64,000 bases of DNA from Moraxellaceae bacterium (GTDB taxonomy: Bacteria > Pseudomonadota > Gammaproteobacteria > Pseudomonadales > Moraxellaceae), in contig JAUXVU010000023.1 in NCBI GenBank assembly GCA_030680295.1, positions 186,001-250,000 of the forward strand, in the 5' to 3' direction. The position numbers and the translations under genes are program-made. The notes below the pieces were generated by a model. It made no database searches, had not been told where the DNA came from, and saw only the letters and a list, made by a program, of their open reading frames with translations. Positions 40,178-48,311 of this stretch are shown here, piece by piece. Within the stretch, counting starts at the first letter, position 1. The number at the start of each line of letters is the position of its first letter.

Positions 40178-40714
40178 CTACCAACGCATCATGGGCAACG
40201 GATTGAGTGGATGACGTACAAACTGACGCCCCGACAGCTGCAACAAGCGACGGTGAAAACCTGCATTGGGGAACTGCTGTTTTAACTGCCCCAAAAATTC
40301 GCCATTTAACTTAAAGCGTAATAACCCCAAACTCACATCGCACCAGTCTGCTTGACGAAAAGCTTCGACCAAAGCTGAGCTGTGCGCTGGGCACGTAGTG
40401 ATTTTGTGGTGCTGTCTAATCATCGCCAACACCTCATCTGACCAGTCGGGATGGTCGTTTTCTAACAACCATGCCTGTGCCACGTCCGCAGATGGCTCGA
40501 TATAGTCAAAGGTTTGTTTTGCCCAGATGGCTAAATCATGGAAGGCCACCGCTACTGCGATTTTTTGCAAGGCATCCGGTGATGACGGGGCCAACTGCAA
40601 CGTGACATTTAATACCCGATAACAATGATTGCGATAAGCATCATAGTCAGCGCCAAGCGCTTGCCGCCAGCCATCTAAAATCGTGTCTAATAATTTAATG
40701 TTTGTATGCATCAT
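40178..40714 (-). CDS. HD-domain protein
   Basis: 178-residue protein with an HD-type metal-binding arrangement: His in NHCYRV, the His-Asp pair in AVAFHDLAIW, and later HH in IRQHHKITTC. Probably a phosphohydrolase-like protein; the substrate is unknown. The start overlaps the stop of the MAPEG gene by one base, so the two are co-translated. Confidence 0.7.
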   Translation of the reverse strand: MMHTNIKLLDTILDGWRQALGADYDAYRNHCYRVLNVTLQLAPSSPDALQKIAVAVAFHDLAIWAKQTFDYIEPSADVAQAWLLENDHPDWSDEVLAMIRQHHKITTCPAHSSALVEAFRQADWCDVSLGLLRFKLNGEFLGQLKQQFPNAGFHRRLLQLSGRQFVRHPLNPLPMMRW

Positions 40715-41133
40715 TAAAAAACACTCAACAGTGCATTTGCGGTTAAGCCAATTAATGCCAGCGAAGACAAAAAGAACAACACAAATCGCAGCTCAATTTT
40801 ATTAACCAGTGATTGCAGCAAACTATGCAAAACACGAATAACAACATAGGCCCATGCCAACCACAGGTTGATTCCATCGCCCTGCCCCAACAGCGCCAAG
40901 ACCAAGGTGATGGCATAAAACAGCGTGGGCTGTTCCATCAAATGATTGTAGTTATCTGCCTTCCAGCGCACCTCAGCCGGCAGTTGGTTCATCTGCTCAC
41001 CCCTTGGTGCAAAAGGGTCCGGCTTCATTTTTGCTTTGCCCATGGCTGGCAACCGCGTGACATACATCCACGTCCACATCACCATAGACCACGCCACTAA
41101 ACAGACAACTGGTGCAAGAATTGGACTGTGCAT
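40714..41133 (-). CDS. MAPEG-family membrane protein
   Basis: 139-residue four-helix membrane protein resembling the MAPEG family (eicosanoid/glutathione metabolism). It has the polar block MNQLPAEVRWKADNYNHLMEQP, including the family-typical NxxEQP-like element (NHLMEQP). GGAG lies upstream of ATG 41133. The bacterial role is unknown; glutathione-dependent detoxification is possible and the genome has glutathione reductase. Confidence 0.8.
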   Translation of the reverse strand: MHSPILAPVVCLVAWSMVMWTWMYVTRLPAMGKAKMKPDPFAPRGEQMNQLPAEVRWKADNYNHLMEQPTLFYAITLVLALLGQGDGINLWLAWAYVVIRVLHSLLQSLVNKIELRFVLFFLSSLALIGLTANALLSVF

Positions 41134-41166
41134 TATTGTTTTCTCCTAGCCCAAATAAGGATCAAC

Positions 41167-42126
41167 TTAAAAACGAAGCAGAACAGAACCCCATGTCATA
41201 CCACCCCCAACACCTTCAATCAGTACTAGCTGACCGGGTTTAATACGCTGATCACGCACAGCAGTATCAAGCGCTAATGGAACTGAGGCCGCCGAGGTAT
41301 TGCCATGTTGGGCAACAGTGGTAATAACCCGTTCGCGAGGCAAGTTTAACTTATCCGTTGTACTGTTAATAATTCGCATATTTGCTTGATGTGGAACAAG
41401 CCAATCGAGATCTTCAACAGTAAAACCATTATGCCTCAATGCCTCCGTCGCGCACTCATGCAAAACGCGTGTAGCCAGACGAAATACAGCCGCACCATCC
41501 ATTTGCAAGTACGGGTTATCAGCCAACTTACCTGCCGATACACCACCATCAACTTGTAAGATATGACCCATGCTGCCATCTGCATATAAATGGCTCGATA
41601 AAATACCAGGCTCTTTTGATGCCTTCAAAACCACAGCGCCGGCGCCATCACCAAATAGCACACAGGTTCTCCGATCATTCCAATCTAGTAAGCGTGAAAA
41701 GATCTCAGCACCAACGACCAAAGCACAACGGTGCTGACCAGACGCCACAAACTTATCGGCAATCGACAACGCATAAACAAAACCAGTGCAGACTGCCTGC
41801 ACGTCAAAAGCTGCACCCTGCTTAACGCCTAACCGAGCCTGCAACAAGCAAGCAGTACTGGGAAAAACTTTATCAGGCGTGGTAGTGGCGACAATTATCA
41901 GGTCAATATCGTCCGCATTGACATTCGCCGCTGCCATCGCAGCACGTGCTGCATGCTCTGCGAGATCAGTGGTTTTTTCACCTTCGGCAGCAATGTGGCG
42001 CGCTTCAATTCCAGTACGTGAAACAATCCATTCATCACTGGTATCAATACGAGTTTGTAACTCACTGTTAGTCACAACACGGTTAGGTAAGTAACTACCC
42101 GTTCCAGCAATTTTTGAGTAATTCAT
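41167..42126 (-). CDS. fabH: 3-oxoacyl-ACP synthase III (FabH)
   Basis: Condensing enzyme that starts fatty-acid synthesis from an acyl-CoA and malonyl-ACP. 319 residues from ATG 42126 (GGA 8 nt upstream; a TTG at 42138 is rejected). Catalytic Cys113 in QAVCTGF, His246 in VPHQANMRI, Asn276 in QHGNTSAA. It stands alone rather than in a fab/plsX cluster and is divergent from an acyl-CoA dehydrogenase operon, so it may be a specialised paralogue that uses acyl-CoAs from beta-oxidation; this is inferred. Confidence 0.92.
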   Translation of the reverse strand: MNYSKIAGTGSYLPNRVVTNSELQTRIDTSDEWIVSRTGIEARHIAAEGEKTTDLAEHAARAAMAAANVNADDIDLIIVATTTPDKVFPSTACLLQARLGVKQGAAFDVQAVCTGFVYALSIADKFVASGQHRCALVVGAEIFSRLLDWNDRRTCVLFGDGAGAVVLKASKEPGILSSHLYADGSMGHILQVDGGVSAGKLADNPYLQMDGAAVFRLATRVLHECATEALRHNGFTVEDLDWLVPHQANMRIINSTTDKLNLPRERVITTVAQHGNTSAASVPLALDTAVRDQRIKPGQLVLIEGVGGGMTWGSVLLRF

Positions 42127-42166
42127 CGTTATGTCCAAAACAAAAACGCATTGATAACATGCTTTG

Positions 42167-42180
42167 TGACCAATCAGTCA
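42167..42180. promoter_or_regulatory. TGACY-N4-RGTC palindrome, site E
   Basis: Reads TGAC-CAATCA-GTCA and sits in a wider TGTGAC-N6-GTCACA inverted repeat. It is 41 nt upstream of the fabH ATG. The spacing (TGTGA-N8-TCACA) is wrong for a CRP/Vfr site. Confidence 0.5.
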
Positions 42181-42224
42181 CAGTTTCACTTTGTCTCCGA
42201 AAGACTAAGTGTTACAAAACGTAA

Positions 42225-42243
42225 GCCTAACCAATTCTTAGGC
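42225..42243. promoter_or_regulatory. Inverted repeat GCCTAA-N7-TTAGGC
   Basis: Perfect six-bp arms in the 252-nt spacer between fabH and the acyl-CoA dehydrogenase operon. Possible operator; no known motif recognised. A second repeat, CTGGTC (42348-42353) and GACCAG (42371-42376), brackets the ribosome site of the dehydrogenase gene and could fold in the mRNA leader. Confidence 0.3.
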
Positions 42244-42378
42244 AATCCGAATTACCACTTTGGTTTATGCAAAGTCACAACAGTTTTATTAAGTCATCAA
42301 ATTGTCGAGTGAAATAAGTGACCTACAATTCATTCTCCCGTTAGTATCTGGTCACCTTAGAAAAATAAGAGACCAGCC

Positions 42379-43611
42379 ATGCATTTTGAATTGAGTGAGC
42401 GAGGACAAGATTACTTAGCGCGAGTAAAGGCGTTTATCACTGAGCAGATTGAGCCGGTCGAAGCCGCGTTTTGGGCCGAAGTTCATCACAAGAATCCCGA
42501 TGGCAATTGGCGTAACTGGACAATTCCAGCTGTTTTAGAAGAGCTAAAAGGCAAAGCAAAAGCACAAGGCTTGTGGAATCTGTGGATGCCTGATGCCGAC
42601 TTAGCCGCAGGTCTTACCATCGCCGAATATGCCCATATTGCTGAACAAACCGGTCGTAGTTTATTGGCGCCTACCGTATTTAATTGCAATGCGCCCGACA
42701 CTGGCAATATGGAAGTGCTGTGGCGTTATGGCACAGAAGCACAAAAAGAGCGTTGGTTAAAACCCCTGTTGGCTGGTGAGATTCGCTCGGTATTTTGTAT
42801 GACCGAACCCGAAGTCGCCTCATCAGATGCCACCAATATGCAGGCCACTGCCATTGTTGAAGGGGATGAAATTGTTCTCAATGGCCGCAAATGGTGGTCC
42901 AGTGGCATTGGTGACCCACATTGCAAAATCGCTATTTTCATGGCTCACACACCCAATGCAGATGCTGGCCGCCACAGCCAACACTCCATGGTGTTGGTAC
43001 CACTGGACACACCCGGTGTTGAAATCGAACGCATGTTGCCCGTGTTCGGCGACTACGATGCCCCCCATGGCCATGGCGAAGTCACTTTCACTAATGTGCG
43101 TGTTCCGGTCGCCAACTTTATTGGTGGCCCAGGTCAAGGTTTTTCTATTGCCCAAGGTCGCTTAGGCCCAGGTCGAATCCATCACTGCATGCGTTGTATT
43201 GGTGCCGCCGAAAAAGCGTTGGAATTAATGATTAAGCGTGGCAGTGAACGCACGGCTTTTGGCAAACCGATTATCAACCTAGGTGGTAATCGTGAGCGTG
43301 TTGCAGAAGCGCGGATTGCGATCGATCAAGCGCGTTTATTAACCTTGTATGCCGCTTGGAAAATGGATGCTGTCGGCACCTTTGCCGCCATGACGGAAAT
43401 CTCCGCCATTAAAGTGGTCGCACCCAATGTGCTGCAGCAAGTGGTGGATATGGCGATTCAAATTTACGGCGGTGCGGGCATGTCGCGCGATACCCCATTA
43501 ACTGGCTTCTTTGCGCAAGCACGTAGCCTGCGCTTGGCAGATGGCCCCGATGAGGTGCATAAAGGTGTTATCGCCAAAATCGAAATAGCCAAACAAGGAT
43601 TCAAACTATGA
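42379..43611 (+). CDS. ACAD10/11-like acyl-CoA dehydrogenase
   Basis: 410-residue ACAD-fold flavoprotein. Its C-terminal block YGGAGMSRDTPL followed by RLADGPDEVHKGVIAKIE is the type seen in ACAD10/ACAD11 and the Pseudomonas putida LvaC protein rather than ordinary beta-oxidation ACADs. In those systems the partner kinase phosphorylates a 4-hydroxyacyl-CoA and the ACAD domain removes the phosphate to reach an enoyl- then 3-hydroxyacyl-CoA. A kinase of the matching family is two genes downstream. First gene of the six-gene operon; its stop overlaps the next start by 4 nt (ATGA). Confidence 0.87.
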   Translation: MHFELSERGQDYLARVKAFITEQIEPVEAAFWAEVHHKNPDGNWRNWTIPAVLEELKGKAKAQGLWNLWMPDADLAAGLTIAEYAHIAEQTGRSLLAPTVFNCNAPDTGNMEVLWRYGTEAQKERWLKPLLAGEIRSVFCMTEPEVASSDATNMQATAIVEGDEIVLNGRKWWSSGIGDPHCKIAIFMAHTPNADAGRHSQHSMVLVPLDTPGVEIERMLPVFGDYDAPHGHGEVTFTNVRVPVANFIGGPGQGFSIAQGRLGPGRIHHCMRCIGAAEKALELMIKRGSERTAFGKPIINLGGNRERVAEARIAIDQARLLTLYAAWKMDAVGTFAAMTEISAIKVVAPNVLQQVVDMAIQIYGGAGMSRDTPLTGFFAQARSLRLADGPDEVHKGVIAKIEIAKQGFKL

Positions 43612-44423
43612 GTCAGCGTGTTTTTATTACCGGTGGTGCCAGCGGTCTAGGCCGTGAGCTGGCATTGATTTATGCCCGTGCAGGTGCTCGGGTATGCATT
43701 GGTGACGTGCACGAGGCTCGCGGTCAGGAAACACAGCGAGAGCTAACCCTCGCTGGCGCCAGTGACGCGCGCTTCATACCTTGCAACGTCACCATTGATG
43801 ATGACGTACAGCACGTGGCCGAGACCTTAAGTGAGGACTGGGGCGGACTGGATGTGCTGATTAACAATGCCGGGGTTGCTGGTGCTGGCGCTATCGAAGA
43901 CGTCAGTATTAGTGATTGGAACTGGATTATCGATATTAATTTGCTGGGTGTGGTGCGTGGCTGCAAAGTATTCACCCCCATCTTTAAACGACAAGGCAAC
44001 GGTCATATCGTCAATATTGCTTCAATGGCTGGCTTGTTAGACGTTCCACGCATGGCATCTTATAACGTCACGAAAGCCGCCGTGGTGGCGCTGTCGACAA
44101 CCTTAGAGCAAGAGTTGATGGAGCACGGCGTCAAGGTCAGTGTGGTATGCCCATCGTTCTTCCAAACTAATTTGGAAGAGACCATGCGCAGCACTGATCC
44201 TGGCCTAAAAAAGATGATGAACAAGTTACTGGCTAGCGGTAAGTTGTCGGCAGAACAGGTCGCACAAATTATTGTCGACGGCGTGCGTGAGGGCAAAGTA
44301 CATATCCTGCCACATGCTTCGGGTGCCAAGTTATGGCGTGCCAAACGTTACTTGCCGCATGTGCTGTACAGCAAAATGTTTCAAAAAAGTATGCAGCGTA
44401 TGAAACCGCGCTCTGCACGTTAA
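43608..44423 (+). CDS. Short-chain dehydrogenase/reductase
   Basis: 271-residue classical SDR with TGGASGLG, NNAGVAG, SMAGLLDVPRMASYNVTK (Ser-Tyr-Lys). It overlaps the upstream ACAD gene by 4 nt. Paralogue of the SDR at 38217-39044. By analogy with LvaD in levulinate catabolism it could interconvert a keto- and a hydroxyacyl-CoA; the substrate is inferred only from neighbours. Confidence 0.87.
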   Translation: MSQRVFITGGASGLGRELALIYARAGARVCIGDVHEARGQETQRELTLAGASDARFIPCNVTIDDDVQHVAETLSEDWGGLDVLINNAGVAGAGAIEDVSISDWNWIIDINLLGVVRGCKVFTPIFKRQGNGHIVNIASMAGLLDVPRMASYNVTKAAVVALSTTLEQELMEHGVKVSVVCPSFFQTNLEETMRSTDPGLKKMMNKLLASGKLSAEQVAQIIVDGVREGKVHILPHASGAKLWRAKRYLPHVLYSKMFQKSMQRMKPRSAR

Positions 44424-44436
44424 TGAGAATAAAAAT

Positions 44437-45504
44437 ATGGCGTTGATAGATCAGGGTGGTGATATTCGCCACGGTGAAGAGCTCGACATAAACGCAGTTG
44501 ATCAGTGGCTGCGTCAACAACTACCGGACCTAGCCGAAGGACATCCAGAGGTCACCCAATACAGTGGTGGCGCATCGAACTGGACTTATCGCCTGAAGTA
44601 CCCCAACCACGATTTAATTTTGCGCCGCCCTCCCGCTGGCACCAAAGCAAAGTCTGCACACGATATGGTGCGTGAATACACCGTGCAGAAAAAGCTGTGG
44701 GGACATTATGCGGTGGTCGCTGAAATGATTGGCTTGTGCACAGACCCTGCCATCATTGGTTGTGATTTTTATGTCATGCGACGTATTGAGGGCATTATTC
44801 CACGCGCCAATCTGCCGCGAGAATTGGTGCTTAGTGAGGCGCAAGTAAACCAGCTCTGCACCAATACACTGGATCAGCTCATCGCCTTGCACCAAGTCGA
44901 TTATGAAGCCGCCGACCTGGCCTCGCTGGGTAAAGGCAAGGGTTATTGCAAGCGCCAAGTCGATGGTTGGTTTGACCGTTATGTCAAAGCCAAAACCTGG
45001 AATGTGCCGAGTTACCAAGGCGTGCGTGACTGGTTAAAACAACACACGCCTGAAGACTCCAGCACCTGCATTGTTCACAACGATTGGCGTTTTGATAATG
45101 TGGTGTTAAGTGCCGAAGACCCTACTCGTGTGATCGGCGTATTGGATTGGGAAATGGCCACCTTGGGAGATCCATTGATGGAGCTGGGCAATGTCTTGGC
45201 GTATTGGATTCAAGCCGACGACAAAGGCATTTTGAAAAAAACTCGACGCCAACCCACGCATTTACCCGGCATGCTGACACGACAAGAAGTGGTCGCCTAT
45301 TACCAAGCCAAAACCGGTGTAGAAATTAAGCATTGGGCGTTTTATGAAGTGTTTGGTTTGTTCCGCGTCGCCGCTATTTTGCAACAAATCTATTACCGCT
45401 ATTACCACAAACAAACTGACAACCCAGCATTCAAATCCTTCTGGTTATTGAACTGGGCCATTTGGCGTCGCTGCCGTCAAATCATTCAACAGGACACCCA
45501 TTGA
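44437..45504 (+). CDS. APH-family phosphotransferase (LvaA/ACAD11-kinase-like)
   Basis: 355-residue aminoglycoside-phosphotransferase-fold kinase. The catalytic loop is HNDWRFDN at 214-221 (Asp216) and the metal motif is DWE at 237-239 (GVLDWEMATLGDP). The N-terminal lobe has SGGASNWTYRL and ILRRPP. This subfamily matches the kinase domain of ACAD10/11 and LvaA, which phosphorylate the 4-hydroxyl of acyl-CoAs; a role in antibiotic resistance is unlikely given the operon. Tight spacing on both sides (13 nt and 1 nt). Confidence 0.87.
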   Translation: MALIDQGGDIRHGEELDINAVDQWLRQQLPDLAEGHPEVTQYSGGASNWTYRLKYPNHDLILRRPPAGTKAKSAHDMVREYTVQKKLWGHYAVVAEMIGLCTDPAIIGCDFYVMRRIEGIIPRANLPRELVLSEAQVNQLCTNTLDQLIALHQVDYEAADLASLGKGKGYCKRQVDGWFDRYVKAKTWNVPSYQGVRDWLKQHTPEDSSTCIVHNDWRFDNVVLSAEDPTRVIGVLDWEMATLGDPLMELGNVLAYWIQADDKGILKKTRRQPTHLPGMLTRQEVVAYYQAKTGVEIKHWAFYEVFGLFRVAAILQQIYYRYYHKQTDNPAFKSFWLLNWAIWRRCRQIIQQDTH

Positions 45505-45505
45505 T

Positions 45506-46198
45506 ATGCCTGCTGTTACCTTAATTCGCCATGGCCAAGCCTCGTTTGGCAAAGCCAACTACGATCAACTGTCCGAACTCGGTTACCTACAAGCACATCG
45601 TTTAGGTGTTTCGCTGAAAGAGCGTGATGAGCCGGTGGATGTGGTTTTTGTCGGCGCTATGCAACGGCATTTGCAGACCGCAGAAACCTGTCTTGCCGCC
45701 GCTGAACTCAAACTCCCATTGCAAACCCTGCCCGGCTTTAATGAGTTTAATCACGAGCAAGTCTTAGAGCGCTTTGAACCGCGTTATCTAGATAAAGACT
45801 GGTTAGCCAGTGAGATGGCTCGCCATGAAAACCCCAGCGACGCCTTTGCTGACATGTTTCGCACGGCCATCGCGCGTTGGGTTAGTGGGCAGCATGATGA
45901 CGAATATGATGAGTCGTGGACTGCGTTTCAGCTGCGCTGCCGTCAGGCCATGAGTGATGTCATCGGCAAACTCTCGGGCAAACAACAGGCTTTAGTCTTT
46001 ACTTCTGGCGGCAGTATTTCAGTGATTGCCCAAGAGCTGCTGCAGCTTAATGATGTCGCCACCTTCCGCGTGAACTGGACACTGGCTAACGGTGGCCTTA
46101 CCCGTATTTTGCAAGGCAAACGTCATCGCAATTTAGTCAGCCTAAATGAGCACAATCACTTTAGTGGTCGTTACCGCCAACTCCTAACTTACCGATAA
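45506..46198 (+). CDS. Histidine phosphatase family protein
   Basis: 230-residue phosphoglycerate-mutase-like protein. The RHG motif (LIRHGQASFG) is at residues 7-15, and the second catalytic region (VFTSGGSISV) takes the place of the usual GH. Begins one base after the kinase gene. It could hydrolyse a phosphorylated intermediate made by that kinase; a metabolic partner is inferred from operon position, not from motif. Confidence 0.8.
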   Translation: MPAVTLIRHGQASFGKANYDQLSELGYLQAHRLGVSLKERDEPVDVVFVGAMQRHLQTAETCLAAAELKLPLQTLPGFNEFNHEQVLERFEPRYLDKDWLASEMARHENPSDAFADMFRTAIARWVSGQHDDEYDESWTAFQLRCRQAMSDVIGKLSGKQQALVFTSGGSISVIAQELLQLNDVATFRVNWTLANGGLTRILQGKRHRNLVSLNEHNHFSGRYRQLLTYR

Positions 46199-46208
46199 GA
46201 GAAAAATC

Positions 46209-46952
46209 ATGTCTAAAATAATTCTAATTACCGGTGCCAGCAGTGGTTTAGGGGCGGGCATGGCGCGTGAGTTTGCCGCCAAGGGCTATGATCTTGCCCT
46301 CTGTGCACGCCGCACTGAGCGCCTAATTACCTTGCAAAATGAGCTAAGCCAAGCTCATGGTGTACGTGTAGAAATTTCCGCTTTAGATGTTGATGACAAT
46401 GAATCAGTTTTTACCGTCTTTGAAGATTTTGCCCAACGTTTTGGCCGCATTGATCGCATCATTGTTAATGCTGGCATTGGCGCTGGCCGTCGTTTAGGTA
46501 CAGGACATTTTGATGAAAACCGCCGCACCATCATGACCAACTTTGTAGCGGCATTAGCCCAATGTGAGGCCGCGTTACAGATTTTCCGTCGCCAAAATGC
46601 GGGCCATCTTGTTACCGTTTCCTCTATGAGTGCCATGCGTGGTTTTGGCAAACACTTAACCACCTATGCCGCCACTAAGGCCGCATTAGCGGCCTTAACC
46701 GAAGGCATTCGAGTCGATGTCATGGACACCCCCATTAAAGTAACCACCTTGTTTCCAGGCTATATCCGCACGGAACTTAATGAAGGCAATAAAAACATGC
46801 CCTTTGCGGTGTCAGCTGAAGTGGGCTGTAAGGCCTTAGTTCAAGCCATAGAGCGAGAGCCAGCCACAGCCTGTGTGCCGGCATGGCCATGGACAGCCAT
46901 GGGCGTTTTAATGCGCAACTTACCCTTATCACTTGTTAAACGCTTCAGCTAA
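46209..46952 (+). CDS. Short-chain dehydrogenase/reductase
   Basis: 247-residue SDR: TGASSGLGAG, NAGIGAG, SSMSAMRGFGKHLTTYAATK (Ser-Tyr-Lys). Fifth gene of the operon starting at 42379. The C-terminal end has a hydrophobic stretch (PAWPWTAMGVLMRNLPLSLV) that may contact the membrane. Substrate unknown. Confidence 0.84.
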   Translation: MSKIILITGASSGLGAGMAREFAAKGYDLALCARRTERLITLQNELSQAHGVRVEISALDVDDNESVFTVFEDFAQRFGRIDRIIVNAGIGAGRRLGTGHFDENRRTIMTNFVAALAQCEAALQIFRRQNAGHLVTVSSMSAMRGFGKHLTTYAATKAALAALTEGIRVDVMDTPIKVTTLFPGYIRTELNEGNKNMPFAVSAEVGCKALVQAIEREPATACVPAWPWTAMGVLMRNLPLSLVKRFS

Positions 46953-46968
46953 GCACAAGGCCCTGCCC

Positions 46969-48036
46969 ATGAAAAAACTCATCGCGTTAAGTCTTATCGC
47001 TGCCCTGTTAGGGTTTTTATTCTTGTGGCCGGTTGATGTACAGCCAGTGTCTTGGCAGCCGGAGCCTGCACCTAGCCTGAAACAGGGTGTTTATGCTGAA
47101 AACGACTTATTAGCGGGCGTTAAACCCGTGGGCAGCCAAGACTTACACGGCCCCGAAGCCTTAGTGATTGATAACGATGGTTTCTTAATTACGGGGCTTC
47201 ATGATGGTCGCATCGTGCGCACCAGTATTGATGGTTATGCCGTGAAAGTGCTGGTTAATACTCAAGGCCGCCCACTTGGACTGGCGTGGCATCCCGATGG
47301 CCGATTGATTATTGCGGATGCCATTCGTGGTCTATTGGCGTTGGACATTAACAACAATCAATTAACCGTGTTAGCAGCAGCCGATGGTGAAAACCGTTTA
47401 GGCTTTACGGATGATGTGGATGTCAGTATGGACGGCCGTTATGCCTATTTTAGTGACGCCACCCTGCACTGGGCTTATGGTCAAGATGGCGAAGCCATTA
47501 TGGAACATGGCGCTGATGGCCGTTTACTGCGTTATGACTTCAGCAATGGTCAGCTGGAGACATTATTAGACGGTTTAGAGTTTGCTAATGGCATCGCGCT
47601 TGGGCCAAACGACGACTACGTTTTAGTGAATGAAACCGGTGCCTACCGCGTCACGCGTTATTGGCTTAGTGGTGATAAAGCCGGCCAACACGATATCTTT
47701 ATTGATAATCTGCCCGGCTTTCCTGACAACATTCGTTTTGATGGTGATGACCGTTTTTGGCTGGCGCTATATGCACCACGTAATGTCTTAGTCGACGGCT
47801 TTGCACCCTACCCGTTTTGGCGAAAAGTATTAGTGCGCGCCATGTTGGTGCTACCTAAACCAGTTGAAAAACGAGCCTTTGCCCTTGCATTAAATACCGA
47901 TGGTGAGGTGGTGGCCAACTTACAACATGCTGGTCGCAGTAGTTATGCCCCCATCACCACCGTGCTCGCTCACGATAACTGGTTGTATTTTGGTTCTTTA
48001 ACTCAAAATGGCATGGTCAGGATAGAGCAACCCTAG
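46969..48036 (+). CDS. Strictosidine-synthase/APMAP-like six-bladed propeller hydrolase
   Basis: 355 residues from ATG 46969 (AAGG upstream). An N-terminal signal-anchor helix (LIALSLIAALLGFLFLW) is followed by an SMP-30/paraoxonase-type beta-propeller. The stretch GLEFANGIALGPN, then RYWLSGDKAGQHD and NLPGFPDNIR, reads like the Str_synth domain of animal APMAP, which has arylesterase activity. A periplasmic or membrane-bound esterase/lactonase is likely. Last gene of the six-gene operon. Confidence 0.8.
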   Translation: MKKLIALSLIAALLGFLFLWPVDVQPVSWQPEPAPSLKQGVYAENDLLAGVKPVGSQDLHGPEALVIDNDGFLITGLHDGRIVRTSIDGYAVKVLVNTQGRPLGLAWHPDGRLIIADAIRGLLALDINNNQLTVLAAADGENRLGFTDDVDVSMDGRYAYFSDATLHWAYGQDGEAIMEHGADGRLLRYDFSNGQLETLLDGLEFANGIALGPNDDYVLVNETGAYRVTRYWLSGDKAGQHDIFIDNLPGFPDNIRFDGDDRFWLALYAPRNVLVDGFAPYPFWRKVLVRAMLVLPKPVEKRAFALALNTDGEVVANLQHAGRSSYAPITTVLAHDNWLYFGSLTQNGMVRIEQP

Positions 48037-48079
48037 GCTTTAGTGGGTTCTACTGAAGTCAATGGATTAGACCAAATAG

Positions 48080-48126
48080 TTATCCCCAGACCCTGTGGAT
48101 AACTCCGTCGATAAATCCGTGGATAG
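48080..48126. promoter_or_regulatory. DnaA-box cluster
   Basis: TGTGGATAA at 48094-48102 is a perfect DnaA box (complement of TTATCCACA). TTATCCCCA at 48080-48088 has one mismatch in the opposite orientation, and CGTGGATAG at 48118-48126 has two. They lie in the 275-nt convergent spacer between the propeller hydrolase and uvrB genes. Either a DnaA-binding site or chance; not flanked by dnaA, dnaN or an AT-rich unwinding element. Confidence 0.4.
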
Positions 48127-48133
48127 CGTGCCA

Positions 48134-48154
48134 AAGCCGCAAAACAAGCGGCTT
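48134..48154 (-). terminator. Possible terminator of uvrB
   Basis: Seven-bp stem AAGCCGC / GCGGCTT with a 7-nt loop, with TTTGG following on the minus strand. It is about 160 nt beyond the uvrB stop. The T-run is short, so confidence is moderate. On the plus strand a T-rich tract lies further downstream. Confidence 0.4.
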
Positions 48155-48311
48155 CCGATCGTTTGTTGTTTTTTCAGCCAAAAAGAAATAATCAGCTAAA
48201 TCATACACTTAAATATATTGCGCAGTTTTTGTGCGGCATAGATCAAACTTGCGTCAGATTTGATCATTGTTATGCCCTAGTTGTGCACACTTTAGTCAGC
48301 GCAACCAAAAA

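Noticed and set aside
42165-42182. CRP/Vfr site TGTGA...TCACA upstream of fabH
   Set aside because: The arms are 8 nt apart, whereas CRP-type sites need 6. The inner TGAC-N6-GTCA fits the shared palindrome instead.
44437-45504. Aminoglycoside resistance kinase
   Set aside because: The fold is shared, but operon context and sequence blocks match the acyl-CoA kinase group of ACAD10/11 and LvaA.
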